Assembly (NCBI GenBank): GCA_964555685.1
Contig: CAZKTO010000012.1
Location: forward strand, 1-51,985
Reading direction: 5' to 3'
Length of the DNA stretch: 51,985 nucleotides
Origin: CAZKTO01 sp964555685
GTDB taxonomy: Bacteria; Chloroflexota; Dehalococcoidia; SHYB01
Part shown: positions 1-8,547 of the stretch, one piece after another
Layout of the letters: every line of letters begins with the position of its first letter
How positions within the stretch are numbered: the stretch's first letter is position 1
Translations under genes and position numbers: made by a program
The notes under the pieces: model-generated
Seen by the model: only the letters and a program-made list of their open reading frames with translations
What the model was told of the DNA's origin: nothing
Databases searched by the model: none

Positions 1-84
1 TCCTCTTTAGGGAAGGGGGCCAGGGGGTTAGGTCCGAGGCCCCCCCCCGGCACCCTGGTTTAGATCTCAATGCTCGGCTCTGTA
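1..84. repeat. Dispersed repeat, copy 1 (cut by window edge)
   Basis: This stretch matches 37511-37615 in the same orientation, from TCCTCTTTAGGGAAG to ATGCTCGGCTCTGTA. The other copy has about 24 extra bases after GGAAG, and the run of C differs in length. The copy begins at the first base of the window, so its left end may lie outside. It lies downstream of accDA, and no protein is encoded. I infer an interspersed non-coding repeat; its family is not known to me. Confidence 0.75.
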
Positions 85-124
85 AGCACCCTGTGCAAGC
101 CTCAGTACGAGGCCCCGCCGTGGG

Positions 125-1960
125 TCATGGCCCCACGCGGGGCGGGCGCGGCGCCTGCCGCCGGACGGGGTCGCGCGCGCCCGGCGCCCCGCTCAGCAGC
201 CGGTCGACGAGCTCTCGCACGCCGTCCGTCAGCCGGTCCTGGAAGCGGCCCACCTCCTGCGAGAGGGCGCTCTGGAAGGTAGTGGCGTAGGTGCCCATCT
301 TGCGGAACTTCTTGAACCGGCGCCGCAGCAGCGTGCGGGTGAAGCTCATCTGCGCGTCCAGGAGGGACTGGACCAGCAGCCGCTCGAGCTGCCGCGCCGC
401 CTCCGGGAGGTCGTTGTGGGCGCCGCCCTCGGGCTCCGGCACCAGCGTGTCGATGATGCCCAGGGCGCGGCAGTCCACGGCCGTGAGCTTGAGGGCGGAT
501 GCCACCTCCTCGACGCGCTCGGGGTTCCGGTAGAGGATCCACGCGGCCGCCTCCGGCGCGATGGGGGTGTAGATGGCGTTCTCCATCATCAGGTTGTGGT
601 CCGCGACGCTGAGGGCCAGGGCCCCCTCGCTGCCGCCCTCGCCGATGATGACGGAGACGATGGGCACCGGCAGGTCGGACATCATGCTGATGGTGGCGCT
701 GATGGCCCCGGCGATCCCCCGCTCCTCCGCCTCCAGCCCCGCGTAGGCGCCGGGCGTGTCGATGAAGGTGACGACGGGCAGTCTGAACTTGGCGGCCAGG
801 GCCATCGCCCGCTGGGCCTTCCGGTAGCCCTCCGGCAGGGCGCGCCCCTCCCGGAACTTCGCCGTCTCGCCGGCGTGGCCGCGCTCCGTGGCGATGACCA
901 CCACGGCCTCCCCAGCCAGGTAGCCGAGGCCGCAGAGCATGGCGGGATCGTCGCCGTAGAGGCGGTCGCCGCGGATCGGGATAAGATTCGAGATGATCCG
1001 GTCGATGTAGTCGTGGGAGGTAGGCCGGGCCTGGTGGCGGGCCAGTTGCACGCGCTTCCACGCCGGCGCCTCGGCGCTATCGGCCTGGCGCAGGCGCGCC
1101 CGCTTGGCGATGGTCAGGCGGTACTTGAAGCCCAGGAGGTCCAGCACCAGCTCCAGGTGGCGCTTGAGCCGCTGCCGGTCCATGACGCCATCGATCATGC
1201 CGTGCTGGAGGGCGAACTCGGCGGTATGGGCCTGCTCGGGCAGCGGCCGACCCGTGGCCTCCTCGGCCACGCGCCGGGCGGCGAATCCGATGGTGGCGCC
1301 CGGCTCGGCGAAGGCCAGGTCGGCCATGGTGGCGGCGCCGGCCAGGATGTGGCCCGTGGTGGGGCTGGCCAGCACGGCGATGAAGGGGACGCCGGCCTTG
1401 TGCAGGCGCTTGATGGTGGCCACCATCTTGGCCATCTGCATGAGGGCCAGCACGCCCTCCTGCATCCGCGCCGCGCCGCCACACGCCACCAGCAGGAACG
1501 GCAAGCGCCGCTGGTAGGCCAGCTCGGCGGCCAGCGTCAGCTTCTCGCCGACGGCGCTCCCCACGCTGCCGCCCATGAACCCGTAGTCCACGGCGGCCAC
1601 GACCGTTTGGACCCCGCCGATGTAGCCGGTGCCGGTGACGACGGCTTCGGAGAGGCCCGTGACCCGCTGCGCCTGCTCCAGCCGCTCCCGGTAGCTCACC
1701 TTGTCCGAGAAGGAGAGGGGGTCCAGGACGACCAGCGACGCGTTGGTCTCTTTGAAGGTGCCGGGGTCCGTCAGGAGCTGGATGCGCTGGTTGGCGGACA
1801 GCGTGTAGTGATGACGGCAGGTGGGGCAGACCCGGTAGCGGCGGTAGACGGGGTCGTGGGCGAGATCGGCGCCGCAGTCCAGGCAGCTATCGTCCGTGTG
1901 GTCGGCGTGATCCGCCGCCACGAGCGGGGACACGGCGTCCTGTTGCAGGTCCTTGGCCAT
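125..1960 (-). CDS. accDA: Fused acetyl-CoA carboxylase carboxyltransferase (beta-alpha), AccDA
   Basis: This 611-residue protein joins both carboxyltransferase subunits of bacterial acetyl-CoA carboxylase, which moves CO2 from carboxybiotin to acetyl-CoA to make malonyl-CoA. Residues 1-285 are AccD-like, with a zinc ribbon at Cys26, Cys29, Cys45 and Cys48 and the GGSVGSAVGEK and CGGAARMQEG motifs. Residues from about 295 to 600 are AccA-like, with IRGDR, the FIDTPGAYAG segment and GEGGSEGALAL. E. coli has two separate proteins of about 304 and 319 residues, so the sum fits a clean fusion. It is the last gene of the udg-rnj-ftsK-accDA run, 54 bp after ftsK. The biotin carrier and biotin carboxylase genes are not in the window. 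Confidence 0.95.
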   Translation of the reverse strand: MAKDLQQDAVSPLVAADHADHTDDSCLDCGADLAHDPVYRRYRVCPTCRHHYTLSANQRIQLLTDPGTFKETNASLVVLDPLSFSDKVSYRERLEQAQRVTGLSEAVVTGTGYIGGVQTVVAAVDYGFMGGSVGSAVGEKLTLAAELAYQRRLPFLLVACGGAARMQEGVLALMQMAKMVATIKRLHKAGVPFIAVLASPTTGHILAGAATMADLAFAEPGATIGFAARRVAEEATGRPLPEQAHTAEFALQHGMIDGVMDRQRLKRHLELVLDLLGFKYRLTIAKRARLRQADSAEAPAWKRVQLARHQARPTSHDYIDRIISNLIPIRGDRLYGDDPAMLCGLGYLAGEAVVVIATERGHAGETAKFREGRALPEGYRKAQRAMALAAKFRLPVVTFIDTPGAYAGLEAEERGIAGAISATISMMSDLPVPIVSVIIGEGGSEGALALSVADHNLMMENAIYTPIAPEAAAWILYRNPERVEEVASALKLTAVDCRALGIIDTLVPEPEGGAHNDLPEAARQLERLLVQSLLDAQMSFTRTLLRRRFKKFRKMGTYATTFQSALSQEVGRFQDRLTDGVRELVDRLLSGAPGARDPVRRQAPRPPRVGP

Positions 1961-2014
1961 CGGGCTCCCAGCTCCGTCACGCCCGCCGCGCCTGAGGGGG
2001 GAGCCCCGGTTGGG

Positions 2015-4363
2015 TTATCGGACGACCTCCTGCTCGGCGTCTCCGTAACCCTCAGCCTCCAGCTCCTCCATCAGGCGTTTCGCTTTAGTATACCCCACCT
2101 TGAGCCGCCGTGACAGGAGCGACGGCGAAAGTCGCGTGTTCTGCCCGGCGATGGCGCGGGCCTGGCGCAGCAGGGCCTCGTCGCCCTCCTCCTCGCCCTC
2201 GGCGATGGCCATGGCCGGGGCGAAGGGTCCGGAGGGGGCCGAGGAGCTAGCAGCCGGCGGCGCGGCGCCCTCGGCGCTCACCGTGATCTGGGGCGGTCGC
2301 CCCGGCTGGCCTTGCTGGTTCCATGCCCGCACCAGGCGCTCGATCTCACGGTCGGAGACGTAGACGCCCTGGATGCGGATGGGCTTGGGCGCGTCCTGCG
2401 GGAGGTAGAGCATGTCGCCCTTCCCCAGGAGCTTCTCGGCGCCGGCGCCGTCCAGGATCGTCCGCGAGTCGACGAGGGACGTGACGGCGAAGCTGATCCG
2501 CGTGGGGAAGTTGGCCTTGATGAGGCCCGTGACGACATCCACCGAGGGCCTCTGGGTGGCGACGACCAGGTGGATGCCCGTGGCCCGGCCCAACTGGGCC
2601 AGGCGCGTGAGGGCGTGCTCCACGTCGTAGGGCGCGGCCATCATCAGATCGGCCAGCTCGTCGATGGCGATGACAAGATAGGGCAGCGGGTCTACCACGA
2701 GCCGGTGCTTGTTGTAGCCCTCGAGGTTCCGGGCGCCTATGGAAGAGAAGCGCTTGTACCGCTCGTCCATCTCGTGCATGGCCCACCTGAGCGCGCCGAC
2801 TACCTTGTCGACCTCGATGATGACCGGCGTGATGAGGTGAGGCAAGCTGTTGTAGGTGACCATCTCCACGCGCTTGGGATCGATAAGGAGGAGCCGCACG
2901 TCCCGGGGCGTCGCGGTCATGAGGATGCAGGCCAGCACGGCGTTGATGCAGACGCTCTTGCCGCTGCCGGTGGCGCCGGCGATGAGCAGGTGCGGCATCT
3001 TGGCGAGGTCGGCGACGGCCGGCTCGCCGCCGCTCCCCTTGCCCAGGGCGAGGGGCAGCTTGGTCTTGGCCCGCAGCTTGGTGAAGCCGGCGCTCTCCAG
3101 GGTGCTGCGCAGGCTCACGATCTCGGACGTGGTGTTGGGCACCTCGATGCCCACGAGGGACTTGCCGGGGATGGGCGCCTCGATGCGGATGCTGGGAGCG
3201 GCGAGGGCCAGGGCCAGGTCCCTGTCCAGGTTGGCGATGGCATCCACCTTGACGCGCGTGCGGGAGACCTCCTCCCGCCGCAGGAGGGGCTTGCCGTCCT
3301 CGTCCAGGGCCTGCTTGCCCTCGGCGTCGCGGACGCGGACCTCCTTGAACTTGCGCTGCCAGCCGGGCTCGACGCCGAACTGGGTCACCGCAGGGCCGGG
3401 GTTGATCTCCACCACCGAGGCCTGGATGCCGTAGCTGCCCAGGGCCTCCTCGATGCGGCGGGCGCGGGCCTCGTTGTCGGCCGGGCTGGGCGCGTCCGAG
3501 GGCACGTTATCGAGGATCTCGATGGAGGGCAGACGCCACCCGCCGGGGCTCTCGTGCGGCTCCAGGGCGACCTCGCCGTTACGATAGGCGCCGCTCGCCA
3601 CGGGACGGCCGTTGGGCTCGTGCTTGGGCCTCCGGACCGGCGCCGCCCCGGCCGGGGCGCGCCGCTCCTCGCGGCGTGGCTCCTCCTCGGTCTCTTCTGG
3701 ATGCGCTCCCTCGGCCTCGTCGAGGAAGGGCGGCGCCGTCCCCTCGCCCTCGGACGCCGTGGCCTCCTCCTCACCCCCGGACCGGCGGTCCCTGGCCCAG
3801 CGCGCCAGCGCGACCAGGCCCGCCCAGACCGACCTCCCGGCCCCCAGGGCTCCGACGCCCGCGGCCAGGGCGCTCCAGCGGGCCACTCCCCATGCCACGC
3901 CGGGCGCCACGAGCCCCAGGCCCACGACGCCCAGGCCCGCCAGACGCAGCGCCCCCACGGCGTCGGGGCTATCGATGATATCGAGGGCGATACGGCCGCC
4001 CAGCGTGCTCTCGCTGAGGACGCCGGGCCCGCCAGGGTAGAAGCCCAGGGCGCCCCACCCGGCCATGGCGAGGGCGCTGAGGCCGGCCCACCGGTGGAGG
4101 TGCCTGGCCAGAACCTTGGGCGCGAAGCGCAGGCCCCCGAGGAGCAGCATCGCCGAGGCGCCGATGGCGCCCGCGCCGAACCCGATCTCCTGCCAGACCC
4201 GGTCGGTGCGCCACGCGCCCACGCCCGCCGCCACCACGAAGGCGCCCAGGACCACCACATGGGCCTGGCGGGAGGCGAGGAGGGGCCCTATGCGCCATCG
4301 CTTGGCGCGCCGCGGCGTGGCCGCAGGCTTGGGGCTCTTGCTTTTGACCGTGGCCTTGGGCAC
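2015..4363 (-). CDS. ftsK: DNA translocase FtsK/SpoIIIE
   Basis: This is a membrane-anchored DNA pump that clears chromosome ends from the division septum. I start it at a GTG (782 residues) 17 bp after the rnj stop, with GGAGAG upstream. An open frame continues further upstream, but only as an out-of-frame reading of rnj. Residues 20-190 hold about four hydrophobic segments. They are followed by an acidic, Pro-rich linker and then the motor: Walker A GATGSGKS near residue 465 and Walker B IAIDELADL near 565. The C-terminal ~65 residues form the winged-helix gamma domain (LSRRLKVGYTKAKRLMEELE), which reads KOPS-like sites in the family. It lies between rnj and accDA on one transcript. Confidence 0.95.
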   Translation of the reverse strand: MPKATVKSKSPKPAATPRRAKRWRIGPLLASRQAHVVVLGAFVVAAGVGAWRTDRVWQEIGFGAGAIGASAMLLLGGLRFAPKVLARHLHRWAGLSALAMAGWGALGFYPGGPGVLSESTLGGRIALDIIDSPDAVGALRLAGLGVVGLGLVAPGVAWGVARWSALAAGVGALGAGRSVWAGLVALARWARDRRSGGEEEATASEGEGTAPPFLDEAEGAHPEETEEEPRREERRAPAGAAPVRRPKHEPNGRPVASGAYRNGEVALEPHESPGGWRLPSIEILDNVPSDAPSPADNEARARRIEEALGSYGIQASVVEINPGPAVTQFGVEPGWQRKFKEVRVRDAEGKQALDEDGKPLLRREEVSRTRVKVDAIANLDRDLALALAAPSIRIEAPIPGKSLVGIEVPNTTSEIVSLRSTLESAGFTKLRAKTKLPLALGKGSGGEPAVADLAKMPHLLIAGATGSGKSVCINAVLACILMTATPRDVRLLLIDPKRVEMVTYNSLPHLITPVIIEVDKVVGALRWAMHEMDERYKRFSSIGARNLEGYNKHRLVVDPLPYLVIAIDELADLMMAAPYDVEHALTRLAQLGRATGIHLVVATQRPSVDVVTGLIKANFPTRISFAVTSLVDSRTILDGAGAEKLLGKGDMLYLPQDAPKPIRIQGVYVSDREIERLVRAWNQQGQPGRPPQITVSAEGAAPPAASSSAPSGPFAPAMAIAEGEEEGDEALLRQARAIAGQNTRLSPSLLSRRLKVGYTKAKRLMEELEAEGYGDAEQEVVR

Positions 4364-4380
4364 GTTGTCCGCTCTCCGGG

Positions 4381-6036
4381 CTAGACCTCCACGGCGACGG
4401 GCAGGATCATGGGCCTGCGCTTCGTCGTCTTGAAGAAGTACTGGCCGAGGCTCTCCTTCACCTTCTGCTGGATGAAGTCCGTCTCGGCATGGTGGCTCGT
4501 GACACCGGCCAGGGACTCGATAATGATCTCCTTGGACCGGCCCAGGATCTCGGGCGCCGCCTCCTCGTCCACGAACCCGTAGGAGACGACCTCCGGCGCG
4601 CCGACGATGCGGCCCGTCTGCTTGTCCACGGCCAGGAAGGCGACGACGATGCCGTCCCGGGAGAGCATCTTGCGGTCGCGGAGCACCACGGTCGACATCT
4701 CCCACCGGGCGAGGCCATCCACGTAGATGGGGCCGGCGGCCACCTGGCCGGCGCGGGTGGCGGTCTCCGGCGTCAGCTCCAGCACGTCGCCGTCCTCGAG
4801 GACAAAGACATGCTCGTCGGGGATGCCCATGGTGCGGGCCAGGGCCGCGTGGGTGACCAGATGCCGGTACTCGCCGTGGATGGGCACGAAGAACCGGGGC
4901 CGCGTCAGGCTGATCATCGTCTTGAGTTCTTCTTGGGCCGCGTGGCCGTGGACGTGGACCCGCTCCAGCTTGTCGTAGAGGACGCGGGCGCCCCGGCGCA
5001 TCAGGTTGTCGATGGTCTTGTAGACCAGGGACTCGTTGCCGGGGATAGGCGTGGCGGAGATGACCACGGTGTCGCCGGCGAGGATGGAGACCTCCTTGTG
5101 GTCGTCGTTGGCCATGCGGACCAGGGCCGAGGTGGGCTCGCCCTGGGAGCCGGTGGTGACGATGACGGCCTGCTCCGGCGGCAGCAGGTTCAGCTCGTCG
5201 ATGCTCAGGAGCGTGCCGGCGGGGACGCTGAGATAGCCCAGCTTGATGGCCATCTGCACGTTGTCCACCATGCTGCGCCCGACGACAGCCACCTTGCGGC
5301 CGTGGCTCCCGGCCGCGTCAATGACCTGCTGGATGCGCGCGATAAGGGAGGCGAAGGTGGTGACGATGACCCGGCCCGGCGCCTCGCCCACCACGCGCAT
5401 GAGCGTCTCGCCCACCACCTGCTCGGACGGCGTGTAGCCGGGCAGCTCGGCGTAGGTCGAGTCAGAGAGGAGCAGCAGCACGCCATCGGCCCCAAAGGAG
5501 GCCAGCTTGCCCAGATCCGAGGGCAGGCCGGAGACGGGCGTGTGGTCGAACTTGAAGTCGCCGGTGTGGATGACGGTGCCGACGGGTGTGCGGACGGCCA
5601 AGCCCATGGCGTCCGGGATGCTGTGACAGACGCGGAAGAACTCGGCCGAGAGCCGCCCGAAGCGGAGCCGGTCGCCGGCCGTGACCTCCCGGACCTCCGC
5701 GTGGGGGATCTTGCGCATCTCCCGGAGCTTCACCTTGATGAGGCCCACCGTCAGCTTGGATGCGTAGACCGGCGCCCGAATCTGGTCCATGACGTAGGGC
5801 AGGGCGCCGATGTGGTCCTCGTGGCCGTGGGTGATGAGAATGGCCCGGACCTTCCCCCTCCGCTCGGCCAGGTAGCTGATGTCCGGGATGACCAGGTCGA
5901 CGCCCAGCATCCCCTCCTTGGGGAACATGACGCCCGCGTCGATGACGACGAGGTCGTCGCCGTACTCGACGACCATCATGTTCTTGCCGATCTCCCCCAG
6001 GCCGCCCAGGGGAACGATGCGAAGCTTCTGGCTCAT
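4381..6036 (-). CDS. rnj: Ribonuclease J
   Basis: This is an RNase of the metallo-beta-lactamase/beta-CASP family, which degrades and matures RNA with 5'-3' exo- and endonuclease activity. The 551-residue length is normal. The start MSQKLRIVPLGGLGEIGKNM is the family N-terminus. The metal site HGHEDH is at residues 70-75, and HTGDFKFD follows near 155. The beta-CASP region and the SGHAxQEELK-like segment (HVHGHAAQEELK) are present, as is the C-terminal domain. The gene lies 30 bp after udg and 17 bp before ftsK, so the three are probably co-transcribed. RNase J in place of RNase E fits Gram-positive-type lineages, including Chloroflexota. Confidence 0.96.
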   Translation of the reverse strand: MSQKLRIVPLGGLGEIGKNMMVVEYGDDLVVIDAGVMFPKEGMLGVDLVIPDISYLAERRGKVRAILITHGHEDHIGALPYVMDQIRAPVYASKLTVGLIKVKLREMRKIPHAEVREVTAGDRLRFGRLSAEFFRVCHSIPDAMGLAVRTPVGTVIHTGDFKFDHTPVSGLPSDLGKLASFGADGVLLLLSDSTYAELPGYTPSEQVVGETLMRVVGEAPGRVIVTTFASLIARIQQVIDAAGSHGRKVAVVGRSMVDNVQMAIKLGYLSVPAGTLLSIDELNLLPPEQAVIVTTGSQGEPTSALVRMANDDHKEVSILAGDTVVISATPIPGNESLVYKTIDNLMRRGARVLYDKLERVHVHGHAAQEELKTMISLTRPRFFVPIHGEYRHLVTHAALARTMGIPDEHVFVLEDGDVLELTPETATRAGQVAAGPIYVDGLARWEMSTVVLRDRKMLSRDGIVVAFLAVDKQTGRIVGAPEVVSYGFVDEEAAPEILGRSKEIIIESLAGVTSHHAETDFIQQKVKESLGQYFFKTTKRRPMILPVAVEV

Positions 6037-6066
6037 GTGGTGGCGGACCGCCCAGTTCGATTTGGA

Positions 6067-6672
6067 TTAGAAGAGATTGAGCTGCTTCGGCTCCGGCTGC
6101 GCCTCGGGGACCGGCTGCGATTGGGTGAGGAGAGCGGGGACCTTGCGGAAGTCCTCTTCCAGCGTCTTGCGCAGGCTCTGCTGGTAGAGGGCGGCGGCCG
6201 GATGGTGGACCGGCAGGACGACCCGGCCGCCCACCGTGCGCGCCTTGCCGTGCGCCTTGCTGATGCTATCGCCTGGCAGGAACCCGGCCATGGAGTAGCG
6301 GCCCAGGGTGACGATGAGCTTGGGGTTGATGAAGTCGATCTGGCCGTCCAGCCAGTGACGGCAGGCCTGGACCTCGCTGGGCAGGGGGTCGCGGTTCCCC
6401 GGCGGGCGGCACTTGACGACGTTGGCGATGTAGACCTCCGAGCGCGTGAGGCCGATGGACGCGATCAACTCGTCCAGGAGCTTGCCCGCCTGGCCGACGA
6501 AGGGCCGGCCCTGCTGGTCCTCGTGGAAGCCGGGAGCCTCGCCGATGAACATGACCTGGGCGCTGGGGGAGCCCTCGCCGGGGACGACGCGAGTGCGCGT
6601 CTTGGAGAGCTCGCAGGCGGTACAGCCGAGGGCCGTTTGGCAGAGGGCGCTCAGGGAGGCGTACTCAGGCAT
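6067..6672 (-). CDS. Uracil-DNA glycosylase, family 4 (Fe-S type)
   Basis: This enzyme removes uracil from DNA in base excision repair. The 201-residue protein has the four Fe-S cysteines of family 4 (Cys17, Cys20, Cys88, Cys104). It also has the uracil-pocket motif GEAPG at 44-48, followed by QQGRPFVGQAGKLLD, and the C-terminal motif LPVHHPAAALY. The last ~20 residues (PVPEAQPEPKQLNLF) are a Pro/Glu-rich tail; the ending LNLF resembles clamp-binding tails, but that is only inference. It is the first gene of the rnj-ftsK-accDA run, 33-40 nt from a good promoter at 6709-6738. Thermophile and high-GC bacterial homologues have the same size. Confidence 0.94.
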   Translation of the reverse strand: MPEYASLSALCQTALGCTACELSKTRTRVVPGEGSPSAQVMFIGEAPGFHEDQQGRPFVGQAGKLLDELIASIGLTRSEVYIANVVKCRPPGNRDPLPSEVQACRHWLDGQIDFINPKLIVTLGRYSMAGFLPGDSISKAHGKARTVGGRVVLPVHHPAAALYQQSLRKTLEEDFRKVPALLTQSQPVPEAQPEPKQLNLF

Positions 6673-6708
6673 CCTCGAACCTGGTTTGAAACTGTGTCCT
6701 CAAAGGGA

Positions 6709-6738
6709 ATCATAGCACGTAACCATAAAGAGGGTCAA
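6709..6738 (-). promoter_or_regulatory. Sigma-70-type promoter for udg-rnj-ftsK-accDA
   Basis: On the minus strand, TTGACC (6738-6733) and TATGAT (6714-6709) are separated by 18 nt. The predicted start site is about 30 nt before the udg ATG. This is a local AT-rich patch in otherwise very GC-rich DNA. Confidence 0.7.
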
Positions 6739-6760
6739 ACTGGGCCGGCGGCGCCGGCGG

Positions 6761-6777
6761 GCCCGCCTGAGGCGGGC
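6761..6777. repeat. Interspersed palindrome GCCCGCC-TGA-GGCGGGC
   Basis: There are seven-base perfect arms around a 3-nt centre. A close relative, GCCCGCCTAGGCGGGC, lies at 45090-45105. It lies just past the 3' end of osmC (minus strand), with a second GC-rich palindrome (GCCGGCGGCGCCGGC) beside it at about 6744-6758. It may act as an RNA 3'-end hairpin, though no U-tract follows. Confidence 0.65.
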
Positions 6778-6823
6778 TGCCGCGTCTCGATGGCGCGGCG
6801 CTCGCTTGGCGCGGGCCGCCCCC

Positions 6824-7273
6824 CTACGCCCCGGCCACCACAACCTCCGCCTCTACGATCACCTCGGCATCGATGGAGTTGGAGATGAAGCAGTTGGGCT
6901 CCATACGCCCCACGATCTGCCGTGCGCTGTCCACGTCCTCGGCCCGCTTCACGGCGATGGTCGGGCGGACCTTGACGCGGCTGACGACCTGCTTCCCGTA
7001 GACGGGCTCCAGCAGCCCCTCGGCCTGGCTCCGGTAGCTCACGAACTCCAGCTTGCGAGAACGAGCCAGGGCCAGGAACGTGAAGAGCAGGCACGTCTCC
7101 ACGGCAGCCACGAAGAGGCTCTCCGGCGTCCAGTTCCCCTCGGGGCCCTTGAACTCGGGCGGCGTCGAGACGCGGATGTCGGGCTTGCCCGGCGCCGAGA
7201 GCACCGCCTCGACGCCCTTCTCCCAGACGACGCTGGTGGAATACGTGAAGCTCTTCGGGCGTACGCTCGTCAT
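6824..7273 (-). CDS. OsmC/Ohr family peroxide-reducing protein
   Basis: OsmC-family proteins reduce organic hydroperoxides with two redox cysteines. This protein is 149 residues when started at the ATG preceded by GGAGGG at the right distance; a longer open frame upstream has Arg/Pro-rich shadow sequence and is discarded. Cys61 (in VETCLLFTFLALA) and Cys128 (in EPNCFISNSI) match the peroxidatic and resolving positions. The NCFISNSI motif is that of the YhfA/OsmC-like subgroup rather than classical Ohr. The gene stands alone between gapdh and the udg operon on the same strand. No clear promoter was found in the 116 bp before it, which hold a GGCGGCGTTCGCCGC hairpin near 7345-7358. Confidence 0.88.
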   Translation of the reverse strand: MTSVRPKSFTYSTSVVWEKGVEAVLSAPGKPDIRVSTPPEFKGPEGNWTPESLFVAAVETCLLFTFLALARSRKLEFVSYRSQAEGLLEPVYGKQVVSRVKVRPTIAVKRAEDVDSARQIVGRMEPNCFISNSIDAEVIVEAEVVVAGA

Positions 7274-7389
7274 GGCTCCCTCCTCGGCCCACGGCGGGCA
7301 GATGCTTTTCGCGAGCGGAAGCAGACACGAGGACCGCCGGCGTGGCGGCGTTCGCCGCAGGCAGGGAGAGACGTGCGCCTGCGGCCGGG

Positions 7390-8403
7390 CTACAGGCCCT
7401 TGGCCGCTATGAACTCCGCGAGGTCGGCGACGCGGCTCGAGTAGCCCCACTCGTTATCGTACCAGCCCAGGACCTTCACCATGTCCCCATCCATGACCAT
7501 GGTGGATAGGGCGTCGATGATGCAGGAGTGGGGGTTCGCCTTGAAGTCGCTGGAGACCAGCTCCTCCTCGCAGTACTGGAGGATGCCCTTCATGGGGCCC
7601 TGGGCCGCCGCCTTGAAGGCCGCGTTGACCTCGGCCACGGTCACCTTCCGGCTCACGTCCACCACGAGGTCGATGAGGGAGACGGTCGAGGTGGGGACGC
7701 GGAAGGCCAGGCCGTGGAGCTTGCCGTTGAGCTGCGGCAGGACCAGGCCCACGGCCTTGGCCGCGCCCGTGGAGGTGGGGATGATGTTCATGGCCGCGGC
7801 CCGGGCCCGGCGCAGGTCCTTGTGGAAGACGTCCAGCACCTGCTGGTCGTTGGTGTAGGAGTGGACGGTGGACATGAACCCGCGCCGGACGCCGAACGTG
7901 TCGTGGAGGACCTTGGCCATGGGGGCGACGCAGTTGGTGGTGCAGGAGGCGTTGGAGACGACCTTGTGCTTGGCCGGGTTGTACGCCGAGTCGTTGACGC
8001 CTAGGACGAGGGTCACGTCCTCGCCCGTGGCGGGGGCCGAGATGATGACGCGCTTGGCGCCGCCCGTGAGGTGCGCCGACGCCTTGGAGGCGTCCGTGAA
8101 AAGGCCCGTCGACTCGATGACGAGATCGATGCCCTCGGAGCGCCACGGGATCTTCGCCGGGTCCCGCTCGGCGAAGACCTTGACGGGCCGCTCGTCGACA
8201 AGGAGGTAGCCGTTCTGGACGTCGACCTTGCCGGGGAAGGCGCCGTAGTTGGTATCGTGCTTCAGGAGGTGCGCGTTGGTCTTGGCATCGGCGAGGTCGT
8301 TGATGGCGGCGACTTCCAGCTTGCCCCGATGGTTCTCGTGAATCGCGCGGAAGACCTGCCGGCCGATCCTCCCGAACCCGTTGATGCCGATCTTGACCGG
8401 CAT
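7390..8403 (-). CDS. gap: Glyceraldehyde-3-phosphate dehydrogenase, type I
   Basis: This glycolytic and gluconeogenic enzyme oxidises glyceraldehyde-3-phosphate to 1,3-bisphosphoglycerate with NAD(P)+ and phosphate. I take the ATG with AGGAGAG upstream, giving 337 residues starting MPVKIGINGFGRIGR, which is the family start; an upstream in-frame codon adds an Arg-rich tail that does not fit. The nucleotide-binding motif is at residues 7-16, the catalytic Cys154 lies in SNASCTTNC, and the activating His is in VHSYTNDQ. The C-terminal motif WYDNEWGYS is intact. It has its own promoter at 8457-8485, and pgk is not adjacent as it often is elsewhere. Confidence 0.97.
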   Translation of the reverse strand: MPVKIGINGFGRIGRQVFRAIHENHRGKLEVAAINDLADAKTNAHLLKHDTNYGAFPGKVDVQNGYLLVDERPVKVFAERDPAKIPWRSEGIDLVIESTGLFTDASKASAHLTGGAKRVIISAPATGEDVTLVLGVNDSAYNPAKHKVVSNASCTTNCVAPMAKVLHDTFGVRRGFMSTVHSYTNDQQVLDVFHKDLRRARAAAMNIIPTSTGAAKAVGLVLPQLNGKLHGLAFRVPTSTVSLIDLVVDVSRKVTVAEVNAAFKAAAQGPMKGILQYCEEELVSSDFKANPHSCIIDALSTMVMDGDMVKVLGWYDNEWGYSSRVADLAEFIAAKGL

Positions 8404-8456
8404 GAGCTCTCTCCTTGCGCAGCGGCGCCAGGCCGTCGCCCGAACGGCCATCGAAC

Positions 8457-8485
8457 ACTGTAACAGAGGCCCTTGCGACCGTCAA
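8457..8485 (-). promoter_or_regulatory. Promoter of gapdh
   Basis: On the minus strand, TTGACG (8485-8480) and TACAGT (8462-8457) have exactly 17 nt between them. The predicted leader is about 50 nt before the gap ATG. Confidence 0.7.
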
Positions 8486-8547
8486 TTTGGGATGGTCTGG
8501 GAACGTCTTTCTGCAAGAGAGGGCTCCCAGGGCAACGAGCGAACGGG

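Noticed and set aside
416..2113. Long open frame on the plus strand opposite accDA
   Set aside because: It is the antisense of a clear gene; its sequence is Gly/His/Asp-rich low complexity caused by high GC, with no domain.
2312..6888. Very long plus-strand frames opposite ftsK and rnj (690 and 799 codons)
   Set aside because: They mirror codon positions of the real genes, lack ribosome sites and show no recognisable motif.
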